The position numbers and the translations under genes were made by a program. Positions 26,201 through 41,200 of a stretch of 64,000 bases of DNA are shown piece after piece (position 1 is the first letter of the stretch; each line of letters begins with the position of its first letter). The notes beneath the pieces are model-generated. The model was not told the origin of the DNA and ran no database searches. It was given only the letters and a program-made list of their open reading frames with translations. This DNA comes from an uncultured Paracoccus sp. (GTDB lineage Bacteria > Pseudomonadota > Alphaproteobacteria > Rhodobacterales > Rhodobacteraceae), in NCBI GenBank assembly GCA_934533075.1, contig CAKTBJ010000010.1:1-64000 (forward strand), written 5' to 3'.

Positions 26201-29200
26201 ACGGTTTCGGCCGACAATGCCGCGCGGGTGGATGCAAGGCTTTATGCCAGCGGCGCCTCGGCGGGGACCGATCTGGGCATCACGCTGGCCTTCAACTCGG
26301 TCGGGTGGGAATCGCAGAACGTCCTGTTCAACACCGTGGACGCGATCCTCGGCGCGCCGATCCTGTCGGGCGTCGGCGGCGGCGCGGTGAAATACGCCTT
26401 CGGGGCCGAGGAAGGCGCCGATGCCGTGGCCGAGATCATCGCCAGCCCGGTGACGGCCGGCGGCGCGGTCGCGGTCGAGGCGGTGAACGCGGCCAAGATC
26501 AACGCCACCGTGTCGAATGCGGCGACGACCGACAGCAGCGCCATGAAGGGCGCCTCGGGCAGCGCCTACGGCATCGTGATTTCGTCGAACAAGGTCTCGG
26601 GCAAGGCCGTGGCGCGCATCGCCGGCACGGCCGGCACCCCGGACGTGGTGACGGCGGGGGCGGGGATTGCCGTCCGCGCCAGGGACGAATCCGGCATCTG
26701 GTCGAATACCAAGCTGGTCGCGGAAAGCCTTGTGACCAGCGACGGCGGCGCCGGCTTCATGCAGGAGACCGTGAACGACCTGCTGGACGTGGATCACGAC
26801 ACCAGCCCCGAGGCCGGCGGCACCAAGACCCGGACGCTGGCCTATGGCGACAAGATCCGGCTGGCCGACGACTATCTGGACGTGGACATCGCCGTGGCGC
26901 GCGGCATGGACCCGGTGGTGGACGGCATCACCACCGGCACCCGCATCTCCGTGCCGGGCGAGCTGGGCGAGTCGCCGACCGTCTGGATGTATACCGGCGC
27001 GGCGGATGTGGACGGGCTGGACACCTCCAGCTTCGACTTCGAGGCTTCGGCGGACTGGCAGTTGATCGCGGGCGAGGAAGGCGCGATCTATCAATATCTT
27101 GGCGCGGGCGGCAGCTATGACCTGAACGCGCTGGACTATTCCGACCTGGGCCTGTGGAAGCGCACCGTGATGTCGGGCGTGCTGGAGACCGATCTGGGCA
27201 TGTTCGCCGCCCCCTCGACCGCCGTGGCCGGGCTGGTGGTTATGAACGACGTGCGCGGCGGTGCGCTGGCCGAGGTCGATCACGCCACGCTGACCAATAC
27301 CGGCGGCGCCATCGCGGTTCTGGCCGAGGAAAGCGCCACGATTTCGGCGGATGTGGATTCGGCGGCCTATGCCAGCGGCGGCAGCTCGATCGACTGGGGC
27401 ACCGACGACGATGACACCGTGCTGGCGATCAATGCCGTGATTGCCACCAACGTGGTGCAGGGCGCCGCCAGGGCCACGGTCGGCAACACCACCATCCGCG
27501 ACGGCGCCGGCACGAGCGACGTGACCGTCGAGGCGGTGAACGATTCCGGCATCACCGCCACCAATGCCTCGCAATCCTATACCAGCGGCGGCGATACCGC
27601 CGGGGTGACGCTGGCCTTCAACTCGGTCGGCTGGACGGCGCAGAACGTGCTGTTCAACACCATCGACGCGATCCTCGGCGACCCGATCCTGGCCGGTCTC
27701 AGCTTTGCCGGCAAGGGCGATGGCGGCGCGCAGGCGGTGCTCACCGCCAGCGACGTGCGCATCGACGGCGACCTGTCGGTGACGGCCCTATCCACCGCCA
27801 TGATCGAGGCCGAGGTGACAAACGATGCCACCTCGGATTCCGTCTCGGTCTCGGGGACGGACGGCAAGGCGTTCGGGATCATCGTGACCTCGAACAAGAT
27901 CGCCGCCGATACCGTGGCGCTGGTCGAGAATACCCCCGTCGAGGCGGCGAATGTCGCCGTCGAGGCCGGCGACCATGCCGAGATCCTGGCCACGACCACC
28001 ATCGACGCCGTGGCGACGATCAAGAACGATTACGGCGCCAGCGTGGTGGCCAACTGGGCCAAGAACCTGCTGGGCGACTATGCCTTCACCACGCAATCGG
28101 GCACCCGCACGGTGCATACGGGCGATCTGGTCTATATCGACGCGGCGCAGGGCAGCCTGACCGAGGGCGCGGTCTATCGCTATACCGGGCCGGACGGGGC
28201 GTCGGTCGATTTCTCGGCGCTGAACGCGGCGGAGTGGTCGGAATACAAGGCGACCGAGATCATCGACACGCTGACCGGGCTGTTCCCGTCGCTGGGCGGG
28301 GGCGATGCCACCGGCGCCGCCGGGCTGATCGTGCTGAACGAGGTCGACAACTCCGCCAGGGCGCGGGTCACCGGCTCCGACGTGACCGGCACCGGCGCGC
28401 TGGACGTGGCCGCGCGGCAATCGGGCGGGATTCTGGCCGATGCGAAAGCCTCGGTCGAGGTGACGGGGGCGGGCAGCGCGGATACGACCTCGCTGGCGCT
28501 GGCCGGGGTCATTGCGACGAACCGGGTGCTGGGCAGCGCCACGGCCTCGGTCGATGCGGGCGCGCGGCCCGGCCGGGTGACGATCACCGGCATGGACGTG
28601 GCCGTCACGGCAACCTCCACCACCGAGATCGACGCCGAAGTGGCGGCCGAGGTGATTTCCAAGGAAACCTCGCTGGGCATCGTGCTGGCCTTCAACACCA
28701 TCGGCGTGGATGGCGGCAACTTCCTGTTCCAGACCGCCGACGCCTTCACCGGCGCCCAGGTCGGCGAGATGATCAACGGCGCGGCGCCGATGCTGGTCTC
28801 GGCCAGTATCGCGCGCGCCGATCTGGTGGATGCGGGCACGGTTTCGGTGACGGCGGATGCCGCGCAGGCGGTCACGGCCGGGATCGGCAAGCCCTCGGTG
28901 GGGCTGGACCCGACGAAGGGCATGTCGGTCAGCCTGAATTCCGGCGGCTCGGCCACCAGCGTCGGTGCCATCGTGGCGCTGAACCGCGTGCATGCCGCGA
29001 CCTCCGCCACAATCGAGGACCTCGCCACCCTGCACGCCTCGGGCGCGGTGACGGTCGCGGCCCGCAATGCCGCCGCCATCGACGCCACGGTGATCGCGCC
29101 GGTGGTGGCCATCGGCTATAATCTGGGCCTCAGCGGCGATGACGACAGCGCGCGTTCGATCAGCGTGGCCTTCATCATGGCGCGCAACGCCATTCGCGCC

Positions 29201-32200
29201 ACGACCGAGGCGACGGTCGAGGACGTGGCCGACCTGACGGCCTCGGGCCTGACGATCCGCGCCGATCAGGACAGCATGATCTCGGTCGAGGCCAGCGCGG
29301 TCGCGATCTCGGTCGCGGCCGGCAAGGGCGATTCGACCTCGGTCAGCGTGGCCGGCGCCATCGCGGTCAACAGCATCACCGGCGGGGTGGCGGCGGCGCT
29401 GAAATCCAGCATCGTCGAGACCGGCGCCGGCGGCATCGGCGTGGGCGCCACGCAGGCGGCAGGGATCGACGCGCGGATCACCGCGGCGGCGGTGTCGGTC
29501 GCCGGCTCCTTCAACGGCGGCGGCACGGCGGCGGGCGCCGGTCTGGTGCTGGCCTTCAACTATCTGGGCTATGAGGGTGCGCTGGTCGATGGCGACGGCA
29601 ACCTCGCGGCCGGTGTGGCTACGCCGCTGGACACCACGGCGGAGGTCACCGGCAGCCGGCTGTCCACCGCCGGCACCATCGACGTGGGCGCCGACATGGC
29701 GGGCGCGATCACCGCGGAATCGCTGGTTCTGGCCCTGGCGCTGGCCATGTCCAAGGGCGACGCGCTGGGCCTGACCATCGGCGGCATCTATGCCGAGAAC
29801 CGCGTCAAGGGCAGCACCAGGGCCAGGCTGGAGATCGACGCGGCCGATACCGTCGAGGCCGGCGGCGGCGTGAACGTCTCGGCCAGCCAGAGCACCGACA
29901 TCGAGGCCGAGGGGCTGGCGGCGGTCGGCTCGGGTTCGGTTTCGGCCACGGGCAGCGCGACCTCGATTTCCGTGGGCGCGTCGATCGCCCGCAACACCAT
30001 CGACGTGGACGTGGATGCGCAACTGACCGGCGGCGCGGTGATCACCGGCGGGCCGGTGACGGTGGCCGCCCTGCGCGAGGGGCGCATCGAGGCCTTCACG
30101 GCGGCCGCGTCGCTGGCGCTGGCCGGCGGTATCGGCGGCAAGGCGATCAGCGTGGCCGGGACGGCGGCGCTGGCCATGTCCTCGATCACCGGCAGCGTCG
30201 GCGCGCTGGTGCAGGATGCGCGGATCACCGGGGCATCCGCCGGGGCGGGCAGCCTGTCGGTGACGGCGGACGATTCCATGATCGTCGAAACTACGGTGGG
30301 CGCGCTGTCGGCCTCGCTGGCCCTGGGTGCCGACGGCACGGCGGTGGCGGTCGCGGTTGGCGTCGGCGTGGCCGTGAACGCGCTGGGCGGCGCGGGCAAG
30401 GCGGTTTCGGCGGCGGTGACCGGCGCGACCGTCGACGTGGCCGGGTCGGTCGTGGTCGCGGCGACCAGCGACAACCGGATTTCGGCCGATGTGCTGGCGG
30501 CGGCGGTGGCGGTCGGGGCCTCGGCCTCGGGCACGGGCGTTGCCATCGCGGCGGGTGGTGCTGCGACCACCAACACCATCGCGCTGGCCACCACGGCGCT
30601 GATCGAGGATTCCAGCGTTACCGCCGGCGCGCTGCGGGTCGAGGCCGGGGACGAATCGCGCATCCGCGCCACGGCCATCGGCGCCAGCGTGGCGGCCTCC
30701 TTCGCCGCCAGCAACGCGGTCAGCATCCCGGTGGGCGTGGCGGTCTCGCTGAACGAGATCACCGGCGGCGTCACCGCGCGGGTGCTGGACAGCACGGTGG
30801 CGGTGACCGGCGCGGCGCGGGTCGCGGCGGCGCGCAGCGGCAGCATCGAATCCGACGCCGCCGCCGCGGCGATGGCGATCGCGGTATCCGGCAGCACCAG
30901 CGTGGCGATTGCCGGCGCCGGGGCGGGCACGACGAACGACATCAAGGGCGATGTGATCGCCCGTATCGACGGCGGCAGCCTGGCCGCCGGCAGCGCCACC
31001 GTCGAGGCGGTGGCCGATTACGTGGCCAAGGTGCAGGTGCTGGCGGCCAGCGTGATGCTGGCGGGCGGCAGCACCGGCGTGGGCGCGGCCCTGGGCGTGT
31101 CCGTCGCGCTGAACGAGATCGACGGCGACGTGACGGCCGAGGTCGTGGGCGCCGGCGTGGACGTGGCCGGCGCCATGCGGGTCGCGGCGACGGCCTCGGC
31201 CTCGATCGAGACGAAGATCGCCTCCTTCGCGGCCGGGCTGGTCGCGGGCGGCACCGGCGTCGGCATCACCGGCGCGGGGGCGGGGGCGGATGCGCGCGTG
31301 ACGCTGGACGTGCTGGCGCGGGTGGCCGATGCGCCCGGCACTGCCCGCGCCGGCGGGCTGGAGATCGCGGCGACCAACACGGCCAACATCGACACGCTGG
31401 CGGCGGCCGGCGCCATCGCTGCGGCCTTCGGCGGCACCGGCGTGGCGATCAGCATCGGCGTGGGCGCGGCGACGAATACCGTCGCGCTGACCACGCAGGC
31501 CGTGCTGAGCGGCACCGTGCTGGAGGCCGGCGCGCAGGGCGTCACCGTCAGCGCCGCCGACAGCGCCACGATCAGGGCGATTGCGGCGGCGGCCTCGGCG
31601 GCCATCGCCATCGGCGGCACCGGCGTTTCCGTCGCCGGCGGCGGCGCGGGGGCGGAGAACCGGATCAATGCCGCCAGGGCGCTGGCGCAGATCGACAATG
31701 CCACCGTGACCAGCGCCGGCAAGGTGGCGGTTTCGGCGGTGTCGTCGGGCAGCATCGAGGCGCGGATCGCGGCGGTGGCGGTGGCCATCGGCGGCGGCGG
31801 GGTGGGCGTGGGCGTCGGCATCGGCGCCTCGGTCGCGCTGAACCGCATCGGCGGCTGGGTCGATGGCGTCCAGCCCGATCCCGACGATTACGACTATCGC
31901 ATCGGTGCCACCCGCGCCGGCGGCAGCCCGGTCAGCAGCGTCGCCGCGCTGATCACCGGCACGGATGTGGCGGCCGGGGGCGATGTGACCGTGGCCGCCA
32001 CGGCGGATCGCCAGATCGACGCCATCGTGGCGGCGGCGGCCATCGCGCTGGCGGCCGGCGGGACCGGCGTGGGCGTCGCGGGCGCCGGCGTCTATGTCGA
32101 GAACCTGATCGCCACCGATGTGGAGGCCGCCATTCGCGGCACCGTCGCCAGGCGTGCCGCCGTCAGCGGTGCGAATGTTTCGGTCACCGCCGAGAATACC

Positions 32201-35200
32201 TCCACCATCGAGGCCTTCGCCGGCTCGGCCGCGATCAGCGCCGGCATCGGCGGGGTGGGCGTGGCGGTCAGCTTCGGCCTCGCCATTGCCCGCAACACCA
32301 TCGACGGCAATGTCGGCGCCGTGGTGCAGCGCGCCGATGTCGCCGCGCAGGCCATTGAATCCTATTCGCTTTACCATACCGTTCCCAATCCGGGCAGCCC
32401 GACCGGCGTCACCATCGTTCCCGGCACGCCGCCCGTTGCGGCGGCGAAGGCTCCGGGCACGATCACCGTCTCGGCCCGCCAGGTGATGGAGATTTCGGCC
32501 ATCACCGCCGCCGGCTCCGTCGCGGTCAGCGCGGGCGGGGTGGGGGTTTCGGTCGCCGGCGGCGGTGCCGTGGCGCTGAACACGCTGCTGGGCGACACCA
32601 CCGCGCGCGGCAGCGATGCCAGCCTGACCGCCGGTGGCGACGTGAGCGTGCGGGCCGTGCAGGAGGCCAGCATCGAGGCCATCGTGGCCTCGGTCTCGGC
32701 CAGCGCGGCATTCGGCGCGGTGGGTGTGGCGGCCTCGCTGGGGGCCTCGGTGGCGCTGAACACCATCGGCACGGCGGCGGATGCCAACCGGATCGAGGCC
32801 TCGCTGACGGATGTGGTCGTGGCCTCGACCGGCAAGACCACCATCGCGGCGCAGGCGCAGAACAGCATCGACGCGCTGGTCGCCGCCGGGGCGGTCGCGG
32901 TGTCGGGCGGCAAGTTCGCCGCCGGCATGGCGGCGGCGGGGGTGGGCACCACCAACGACGTTTACAGCACCATCACCGCGCAGGTGACGCGCGGCACCAT
33001 CACCACCGCCGCGATGGAGGTCGCCGCAGCCGACCGCACCACCGTGAAGGCGCAGGCCGATGCGGCCTCGATCGCGGCGGCGGTGGGGATTTCCGGCTCG
33101 CTCTCGATCGGGGTCAGCATCGCGCAGAACACGGTGCAGAACGCGGTTCTGGCCAGCATCGCCGATGCGGGCGCGGTCACGGTGACCGGCTATCGCCAGC
33201 GCGACGCGCTGGGCTATTACGCGCTGCGCAACGGGGCGCTGCCCGATGTGATCGCGGGATCGGGCACGCTGGTCGTGTCGGCGCAATCCACGACCAGCCT
33301 GACCGCCAGCGCCTTCATGGTCTCGGGCGCGCTGGGTTCGGTCTTTGCCTTTGCCGGCGGCGGCGCGGATGTGCAGAACACCGTGCGCAATTCGACGCAG
33401 GCGCTGATCGCCAAGAGCGGCGCCCGCGCGAATTTCAGCGTCGAGGGCAATGTTGCCGTCACCGCCAGCGACACCACCACGGTCAGCACCAAGGTCGATG
33501 CCTATGGCGTGGCGCTGGGGCTGATCTCGGCCGCCGCGACCGGCAGCCTTGCGACTTCGACCATCGCCAGCAGCGTCAAGGCCGGCATCTCCGGCGTGAA
33601 CCTGACGGCGGGCGGCGACGTGGCGGTGACGGCGCAGGCCACGCCCTCGGCCGGCGCCGAGGCCAAGGGCGTCAGCGGCGGCACGCTGGCGGTGGGCGTG
33701 TCGCGCGCCCGCGCCACGGTCGGCGTGGCGGTGGATGCCGCCATCGACAACAGCCAGTTGACCGTGAAATCGCTGGCCTTGTCCGCTGATCTGATCGCGC
33801 CGGCCAGCGGCGACACCGCCGGCGCGAAGGCGCAAGGCTCGGTCGGCGGGCTGGTCGGCGTGGCCTCGGCCGAGGCCTTCGCCACCAATACCTCGGCCGC
33901 GAAGGCCGTGATCGGCAATGGCGTGGTGATCGTGGCCTCCAATGCGGTGGCCCTCTCCGCGCGCAACGAGAACCGCCAGCGCGCCAATGCGAGCAGCGCC
34001 AGCGGCGGGCTGATCGCCGGCGGCGGCACGACCGCGCGGGCCAATTCCGGCGTGGCCGGGCTGGACAGCGCGCTGGCGCAGGTCGGCAATGCGGCCAGCA
34101 TTACCGCCGGCGACCTGTCGCTGACGGCCTCCGGGCTGGCCGACAACCTCGCCAAGGCGACGCCCGGCTCGGGCGGGCTGGTGTCGGGGGTCTCGGCCGA
34201 TGCCTCCACCTCCACCCAGTCGCGCACCCGCGCGCTGGTCGGCACCGGCGCCGTGCTGACCGCCGCCAATGCCGCCCGGCTGGAGGCCGCGCAGGAGAAT
34301 CGCGCCGGCACCCAGATCGACGCCGGCAGCTATGGCGTGATCGCCGGGGCCGGCGCCAAGGCCTATAACGACGTGGATTCCGCCGCGCGGGTCGAGTTCG
34401 GGGCGAACAGCCGCGTCTCGGCCCAGATGGTCGATGCCAGCGCCCGCAACAGGTTCGTCAAGCCCGACCTGGGCGACAACGTGAAGGGCGAGGCCGCCGG
34501 CCTGTTCGCCGGCGCCACCGTCACCAGCACGACCGACCTGGACCTCGACACCGTGGTTCTGGTCCATGACGGCAGCCGCATCACGGCGGCCTCCGCCGAT
34601 GGCAGCAAGGGCAACCTGACCCTCGCGGCGCTGAACAGCATCGACTATGACGACGGCGTGGCCTTTACCGGCGGCGGGCTGGGCACCGGGGCCACGGTGA
34701 AAAGCATCCTGAATGCGCAGAACCTGCTGGCGCTGGTGCAGATCGGCAGCGCGCAGACCGGAAACACCGATACCGGCATCGCCATCGACACCACCGGCCA
34801 GGTGAACCTGTCGGCCAATACCACCGCCAAGGTGCGGGTGGACCTGTCCACCCAGCTTTACGGCGGCGTCACCGTGGCCGTTCCGAAGGTGCTGGTCGAC
34901 CTGCGCCCGGTCAACACGGTCCTGCTGGGCCGGGGCGCCGACATCACTGCGCGCGGCGACGTGAACCTGATGGCGGGCACCAATCCGGCCTTCCTGAAGG
35001 ACGATTTCGACATTCAGGTGTTCAACGACGTGTTCCTCGGCAGCGTGGTGCCGATCAGCGACGACGACACCGAGGCGCTGCTGTTCGTCGCCAACACCAT
35101 CACCACCCGCGCCGATTCCACCATCCTGACCGGCGGCAATGTCCGCGCCTTCGCCGAGCGCAACTCGATGGCGTCGATGATGGCGCAGGGCAAGACCACC

Positions 35201-38200
35201 TCCTGGATCAGCGGGGTGGCGAATGCCATCGACTCGATCTTCGGGGGCAATTCGGAATCGCAGACCGCCGGCACCGCCCATTCGGAACTGCATGGCGTGG
35301 TGACCGTGGACGGGCTGGTGCGCACCGGCCTGAACCGCCATGTCTCGGTCGTCATCGAGGAAGCGGATGTGGTCGCCGGTCCCGGCAACACCGTGCTGCT
35401 GCGGCTGGAAAACGGCGCCGACGACGGCGAGGGCGCCAGGAATGTCGGCGTCTCGCTGCGGGAGGTCGAGATCGCCTCGGTCTATTACTCGGAATATCAG
35501 GCGGCCCAGCAGGCCATCGCGCGCTATCCCGACAATGCCGATCTGGTCGCCTATTACACCCAGATGATGCGCGACCTGGAGCAGAAGATGATCCGCGCCG
35601 GCGAGGGCAGCATGATCGCCCAGGGCGGCAACATGGTCTTCGTGCCCAACAAGGGCAAGCGGCTGGCGCTGGTGGTGGACGACATCCTCGCGCAGGCGGG
35701 CTATATCGACATCCGTTCGGATGTGCTGAAGGGCACCGGCACGCTGGACGCGCCCAAGGACATTCAGGTCAGGATCGACAACCGGACCGCCTATGACCTG
35801 GTGGTGAACGACATCACCGTGCCGGAAACCGCCGGCGGGGTCTATTTCAACGGCTTCCAGAACGAGGTCACGGCGGAGGCCGATCCCAACGCCTTCATCC
35901 GCACCGTCAGCCAGAGCAACGTGGATGCCGACAATGATCCGTTCGAGCCGGCGGGCAACGCGCCCGTCTTCGTCTATGCGCCCGCCAGCACCAGCCTGAC
36001 CATCCCGACCTATGCCGACGACGCTTCCGCGCCGCTGGTCAGGATCGAGAACAGCAAGCCGGTGGCGGCCGGCGCCGCGCCCTCGATCCGGGTGGACGGC
36101 GACATCATCGCCTACAGGTCGGACGTGATCCTGACCACCAACGGCTCGGCCGGCAAGATCGAGGTCTTCGGCCAGATCCAGGCCAAGTCCGTGCAATTGC
36201 TGACCGCCGGCAGCCTGACCATCGAGCTGAAGCATGGCGAGGCCTTCCATATCGACGGTTCGCCCTATGCCGACTGGATGGCCGGCGCACCCGACAGCGG
36301 CATCGGTTCGCTGACGCCGGCGCAGGTCGCCGCGATCCTCGCGGCCGAGACCGCCAAGACCACGCCCAGCATCACGGCCAGCCTGGTCAACATCAAGGCC
36401 GGTTACGTCAACCTGAACGGCATCATCCAGAGCGGCGAGGAAACCTACGAGATCTACCTCGGCCAGGCCGTCAAGAACGAGATCGACACGATCAAGAAGA
36501 ATCCCAAGACCTACGGCACCGCCGGGCAGGTGCTGCTGTCCTCGGTGGATTACGGGAATTTCTCGGTCTTCTACGATCTGTCCTCCGACAGCATCGTGAT
36601 CGGCGAGTTCCGGGTGCCCGGCGGCTCGATCACCGTGCAGGGGGTCATCGTCAACACCGGCGGCGGCAACCTGCGCGCGCTGGGCGGCTATGTCACCGTC
36701 AACGTCACCAACGACACCGATTTCGACGTGATCGTGAAGCAGATCGACGTGCGCGACCGCGGCATGGGCCTGATCATCCTGCGCGACGAGGCCAGGCCGG
36801 TCACGGTCGGCGGCACGCCCGTCGACGGCAGCTATACCGAAACCCGCTACGAGGCGCAGGCCAACGGCACGGTCAGGACCACGGTCACGCTGGTCAATCC
36901 CGGCATCTCTGCCACGCCGCAGGGCACGCCCGCCACCGGCGGCAGCAACTTCCACATGACCACCAATTACAACCCCGTCGCCGGCTGGCGCTTCGGCTGG
37001 TCGGTGGCCAAGGAGGTCGGCATCCGCACCGAGACCACCTATGGCTCCTCGGCCTGGCTGGGCATCGACGCGCTGGCGGCCGATCCCGACAACATCGTGG
37101 ACGGCCCGCATGTCGAGGTGACTTCGGCGCCCAAGCTGGTGCCGGCCAGCGACTATTTCTTCCGTGATACCGGAAATACCGGCAACGCCTATACCTACCA
37201 GACCCGCGACACCACCCTGTCGGACGAAAGCAGCGTCATCGACAAATGGGAGACCAGCACCTGGTACGGCACCACCACCTATTACGCCAAGATCGCGCGC
37301 GAGACCTCCACCCGCACGGTCTCGACTCATACGATCAAGGCCGATTACCCGATTTCGGTGAACTTCATCGGCCATGACACGGCGACGGTGCTGGTGCAGT
37401 CGCGCGGCGCCGGCCGCATCCTGATCGAGGGCGGCATCTACAACGACACCGGCACCACCACGCTGGATTCGAAGACCAGCATCGGCCAGACCACCGAAAC
37501 CGCCATCGTGCAGGGCGTGGGGGTGGAACTGAAGGCCGGCACCGACATCGGCGACGACCAGCAGATGCTGCGCATCGACCTGGTGGATACCTATCCGGTC
37601 GGCTTCGGCGGCGCCGGCGGCACCACCGGCCCGGCGGCCAGGGCGTGGCTGGCGGCGCAATCGGCCAATGGCAGCATCTGGGTCAGCGAGGTGTCCGGCG
37701 ACATGTCGGTGCATCGCGTCTCGGCGGTCCGGGGCGACGTGCATCTGGAGGCCGATGCCGGCATCCTGCGCGCCACGGCCACCGGCCGCGCCGATGGCCT
37801 GGTGATCGGCAACGACATCGACCTGCGGGCCGATCTCTATATCGACAACGGCACCGGCCGGCAGCCGGGCGCCCAGGGCGGCATCGGCGCCGCCGGGGCG
37901 GCGCTGAGGATTGACAGCTCGGCCATGAACTCGGTCCTGCATCCGGGCCGGGTGACGGCCGTGGCCGATGGCGACATCTACCTGAACGAGATTTCGGGCG
38001 ACCTGAACCTGGCGCTGGCCAGGACCAGCGGGCTGTTCTGGGCCAGGGTGGACAGCGGCCGGCTGGTCGATGCCGATACCCGCTCCGTCACCGATGCCCG
38101 CGCCTACGAGGCGCTGCTGAACGGCGTCTGGGCCAGCCTGCAACTGACCACATCGACCGGGGCGAACGATCGCGTCACCGCCGAGCTGCTGAACTACGAG

Positions 38201-41200
38201 AACGGCAGGCGCGCCGAATACGATCAGTATTGGCAGTTGCGCAACGCGCTGGTGCTGGACCCGGTGAGCCATGCGCCCATCGGCGTCGCGCTGAGCGAGG
38301 ACGAGATCGCCTTCTATACCGCCCGCTATACCGAGGCCCTGCTGGCCGACGATCCCGGCGCCACCCCGGCCCAGATCGACGCCTATGTGGCCGCGCAGCT
38401 GGATGCGCTGAAAGCCGCGCGTTTCGCGGCCTATGGGGCGCTGGATGCGGTCTATGGCGCCTTGGGCGACATGTATTGGTCCGACATCGACGCGGCCTAT
38501 GCCCAATATTGGGACTACCGCAACCGGCAGGGCAACCCGGCTGCCTACGATCCCGGCTTCACCGTCACGCTGACCGGGGCCGAGCAGGCGGCGCTGGAGA
38601 CGCAATACGACAACGAGGCCGTGGCCCTTGGCCTGTCCGGCGCCGACCGGACCAGCCATGTCGCCGCCAGCCTCGCGGCCGAGATCGCCGGCCGCACCGC
38701 CGCCTATCACGAGTTGCACAAGCTGTTCGCCCATCTGGGCGAGACGGCCGAGGACCTGACCCGCACCGCCTTGTCCACCACGCAGGCGGATTATGACCGC
38801 TATTGGGACTATCGCGGGCGCCAGGCCGATCCGTCGGTCTATGATCCCGCCTTCGAGGTCACGCTGACCCCGGCCGAGCGGACCGCGCTGGAGACCGCCT
38901 ATGGCAGCGACGCGGCGGCCCTGGGCCTGACCGGCAGCGCCCGGACCGCCTTCGTCGATGCGCGCCTGGCCGAGGAGATCGCCCGGCGCACGGCGGATTA
39001 CCATGCGCTGCACGACGCATTCGCCTATCTGGGCGAGACCGCGCGCAGCAATGCGCCGCTGGGCAGCAAGCTGATCTTCGCCATCGGCGACGTGGCCAAC
39101 GGCATCCGGGACGGCATCAAGGTCTGGACCGAGGAGGAACTGCTTTATTCCTTCGGCTCGGGCATCTCGAAATCCGTCACCGACACCGATGTGGTGATCG
39201 AGACGCCGAACATCGTCGCGCAGCGCATCGACATCGCCACCTCGGGCAGCGTCGGTTCGATGGGCGATGACGTGCTGATCGACTTCGGCGACGGCAACGC
39301 CCTGGTCCGGCTGGGCGACCTGCCCAATGCCAACGACATGCGCGTGGTGCTGGCCGCGGCCGAGCGCAGCCAGATCACCTATATCGGCGCCCATGAGGTG
39401 AACCACGGCGCCGCCAGCCATCGGGTCACCGGCCAGATGATCTTCGGCACCGATGCCGAGGGCGCGGCGACGATCACGCGCGGCGACGGGCTGGACTGGG
39501 ATGCGGCGCTGTTCCGCGTCGGCGGCATGATCTATGTCGAAGGCTCGGCCTCGAACGATACCGGCAGCGACTGGTTCAAGATCGCCGCCGTGGAAGGTTC
39601 GGTGCTGGTGCTGGTGCCGGGCAATAGCGTGACCGCCGGCACCGAATCCGGCGTGACCGTGGGCCGGGTGCAGCTTGCCGCCTCGTTCCTCGATGGCGTC
39701 ACCGCCAGCTTCGACGCCTCGGGCGTGATCACGGTGGCGGGCGGGTTCGCCGCCGGCATGTTCGCGCCGGGCGACCTGCTTTATATCGGCGGCAATACCG
39801 GCAACGCGGTCACCAACCAGCTTTACTATCGCATCGCCTCGGTGGATGCGGCCACGGGGATCATCACCCTCGACCTGGCCGCGCCGGGCTTCGCCAATGC
39901 CATGAGCACGGAACTGAACCGCGTGGTCCAGCTGGGCCGCGTGGTCGAGGATCCGACCTCCACCACCGAGACCATCACCCGCATCGTGGTGAACCAGCGC
40001 GACGACATCGACCTCGACGTGGCGGGGCGCATCGACGTGGCGGCCGGCGGCGATGTCTATCTGGGGTCCGAGCGTGCGGTGCAGCTCGGCCAGGTCCGGG
40101 CCGGCATCGCCGGCGACCAGCGCATCATTATCCGCGCGGGCGACACGCTGACGAACGGGCTGACCAGCGGCACCAACCTGATCGGCAAGGACATTCTGCT
40201 GGAGGCCGGCAATGGTGCCATCGGCGCCGAGGCCAGGCCGATCACCGTGCAGATGGCAGCGGGCGGCACGCTGGTGGCGCGCGCGACCCATGACATCGAC
40301 ATCACCGCGCCCGGCGGCAACCTCTATCTGGAATCGGTCTATTCGGCCTCGGGCGGGGCGCGGCTGACGGCCTCCGCCGGCTCGATCCTCGACGCGGTGG
40401 CCGGGTCGGATCAGGTCAAGGTGCAGGCGGCCTTCGTGCGGCTGACCGCCTCGGGCAGCATCGGCACCGCGGCCAACCGGCTGGAAATCGACGTGACCGC
40501 CAGCATGTCCGCCGACCCCGCGCAGGATGCGGCAGGGCGCGGCACGGTTTCGGCCTCGGCGGGCGGCGACATCTACCTGACCGAGCTGACCGGCAACATG
40601 AACGTGCGCGGCATCCACTCGGCCACGGGCACCGTCGACCTGCTGGCGCTGACGGGCGCGATCCTGGACGGCCAGCGCGACATGGTGGGCGCGCCGGTCC
40701 ATGCCCCGAACGGCGATGTGGTGATGCGCCCCGGCACCGACATAAGCGGCGTGAACGTGATCCTGAACGCGCTGACCGGCATCGGCAGCGCGCTGGATTC
40801 GCTGGAGATCGACAGTTCCGTGACCGGCAGCGGCCGGGTTTCGGCCAGCACGGCGAACGGCTCGATCCATCTGGTCGAGACCGTGGGCGACCTGAATATC
40901 GACCGCATCGAGGCCGGCACCGCCAGCCCGGCGGCGTTCGAGAGCGCGGCGGTCTTCCTGACCGCGCTGCAAGGCGGCATCTACAGCGTGCGGCCCGGCG
41001 GCGGCGATGCGGCCAATATCGTCGCGCGCCGCGTCTGGCTGGACGCGAAGACCCATATCGGCACCGCCGCCAAGCGGGTCGAGACCCGCACCGGCAATAT
41101 CGAAACCTGGTCGGACGGCAGCACATGGCTGCATAACGACGGCGCCCTGGTGATCGGCGGCGTGCGCGCCGACATGGCCGGCGCCCGTGCCGGCGGCGGC

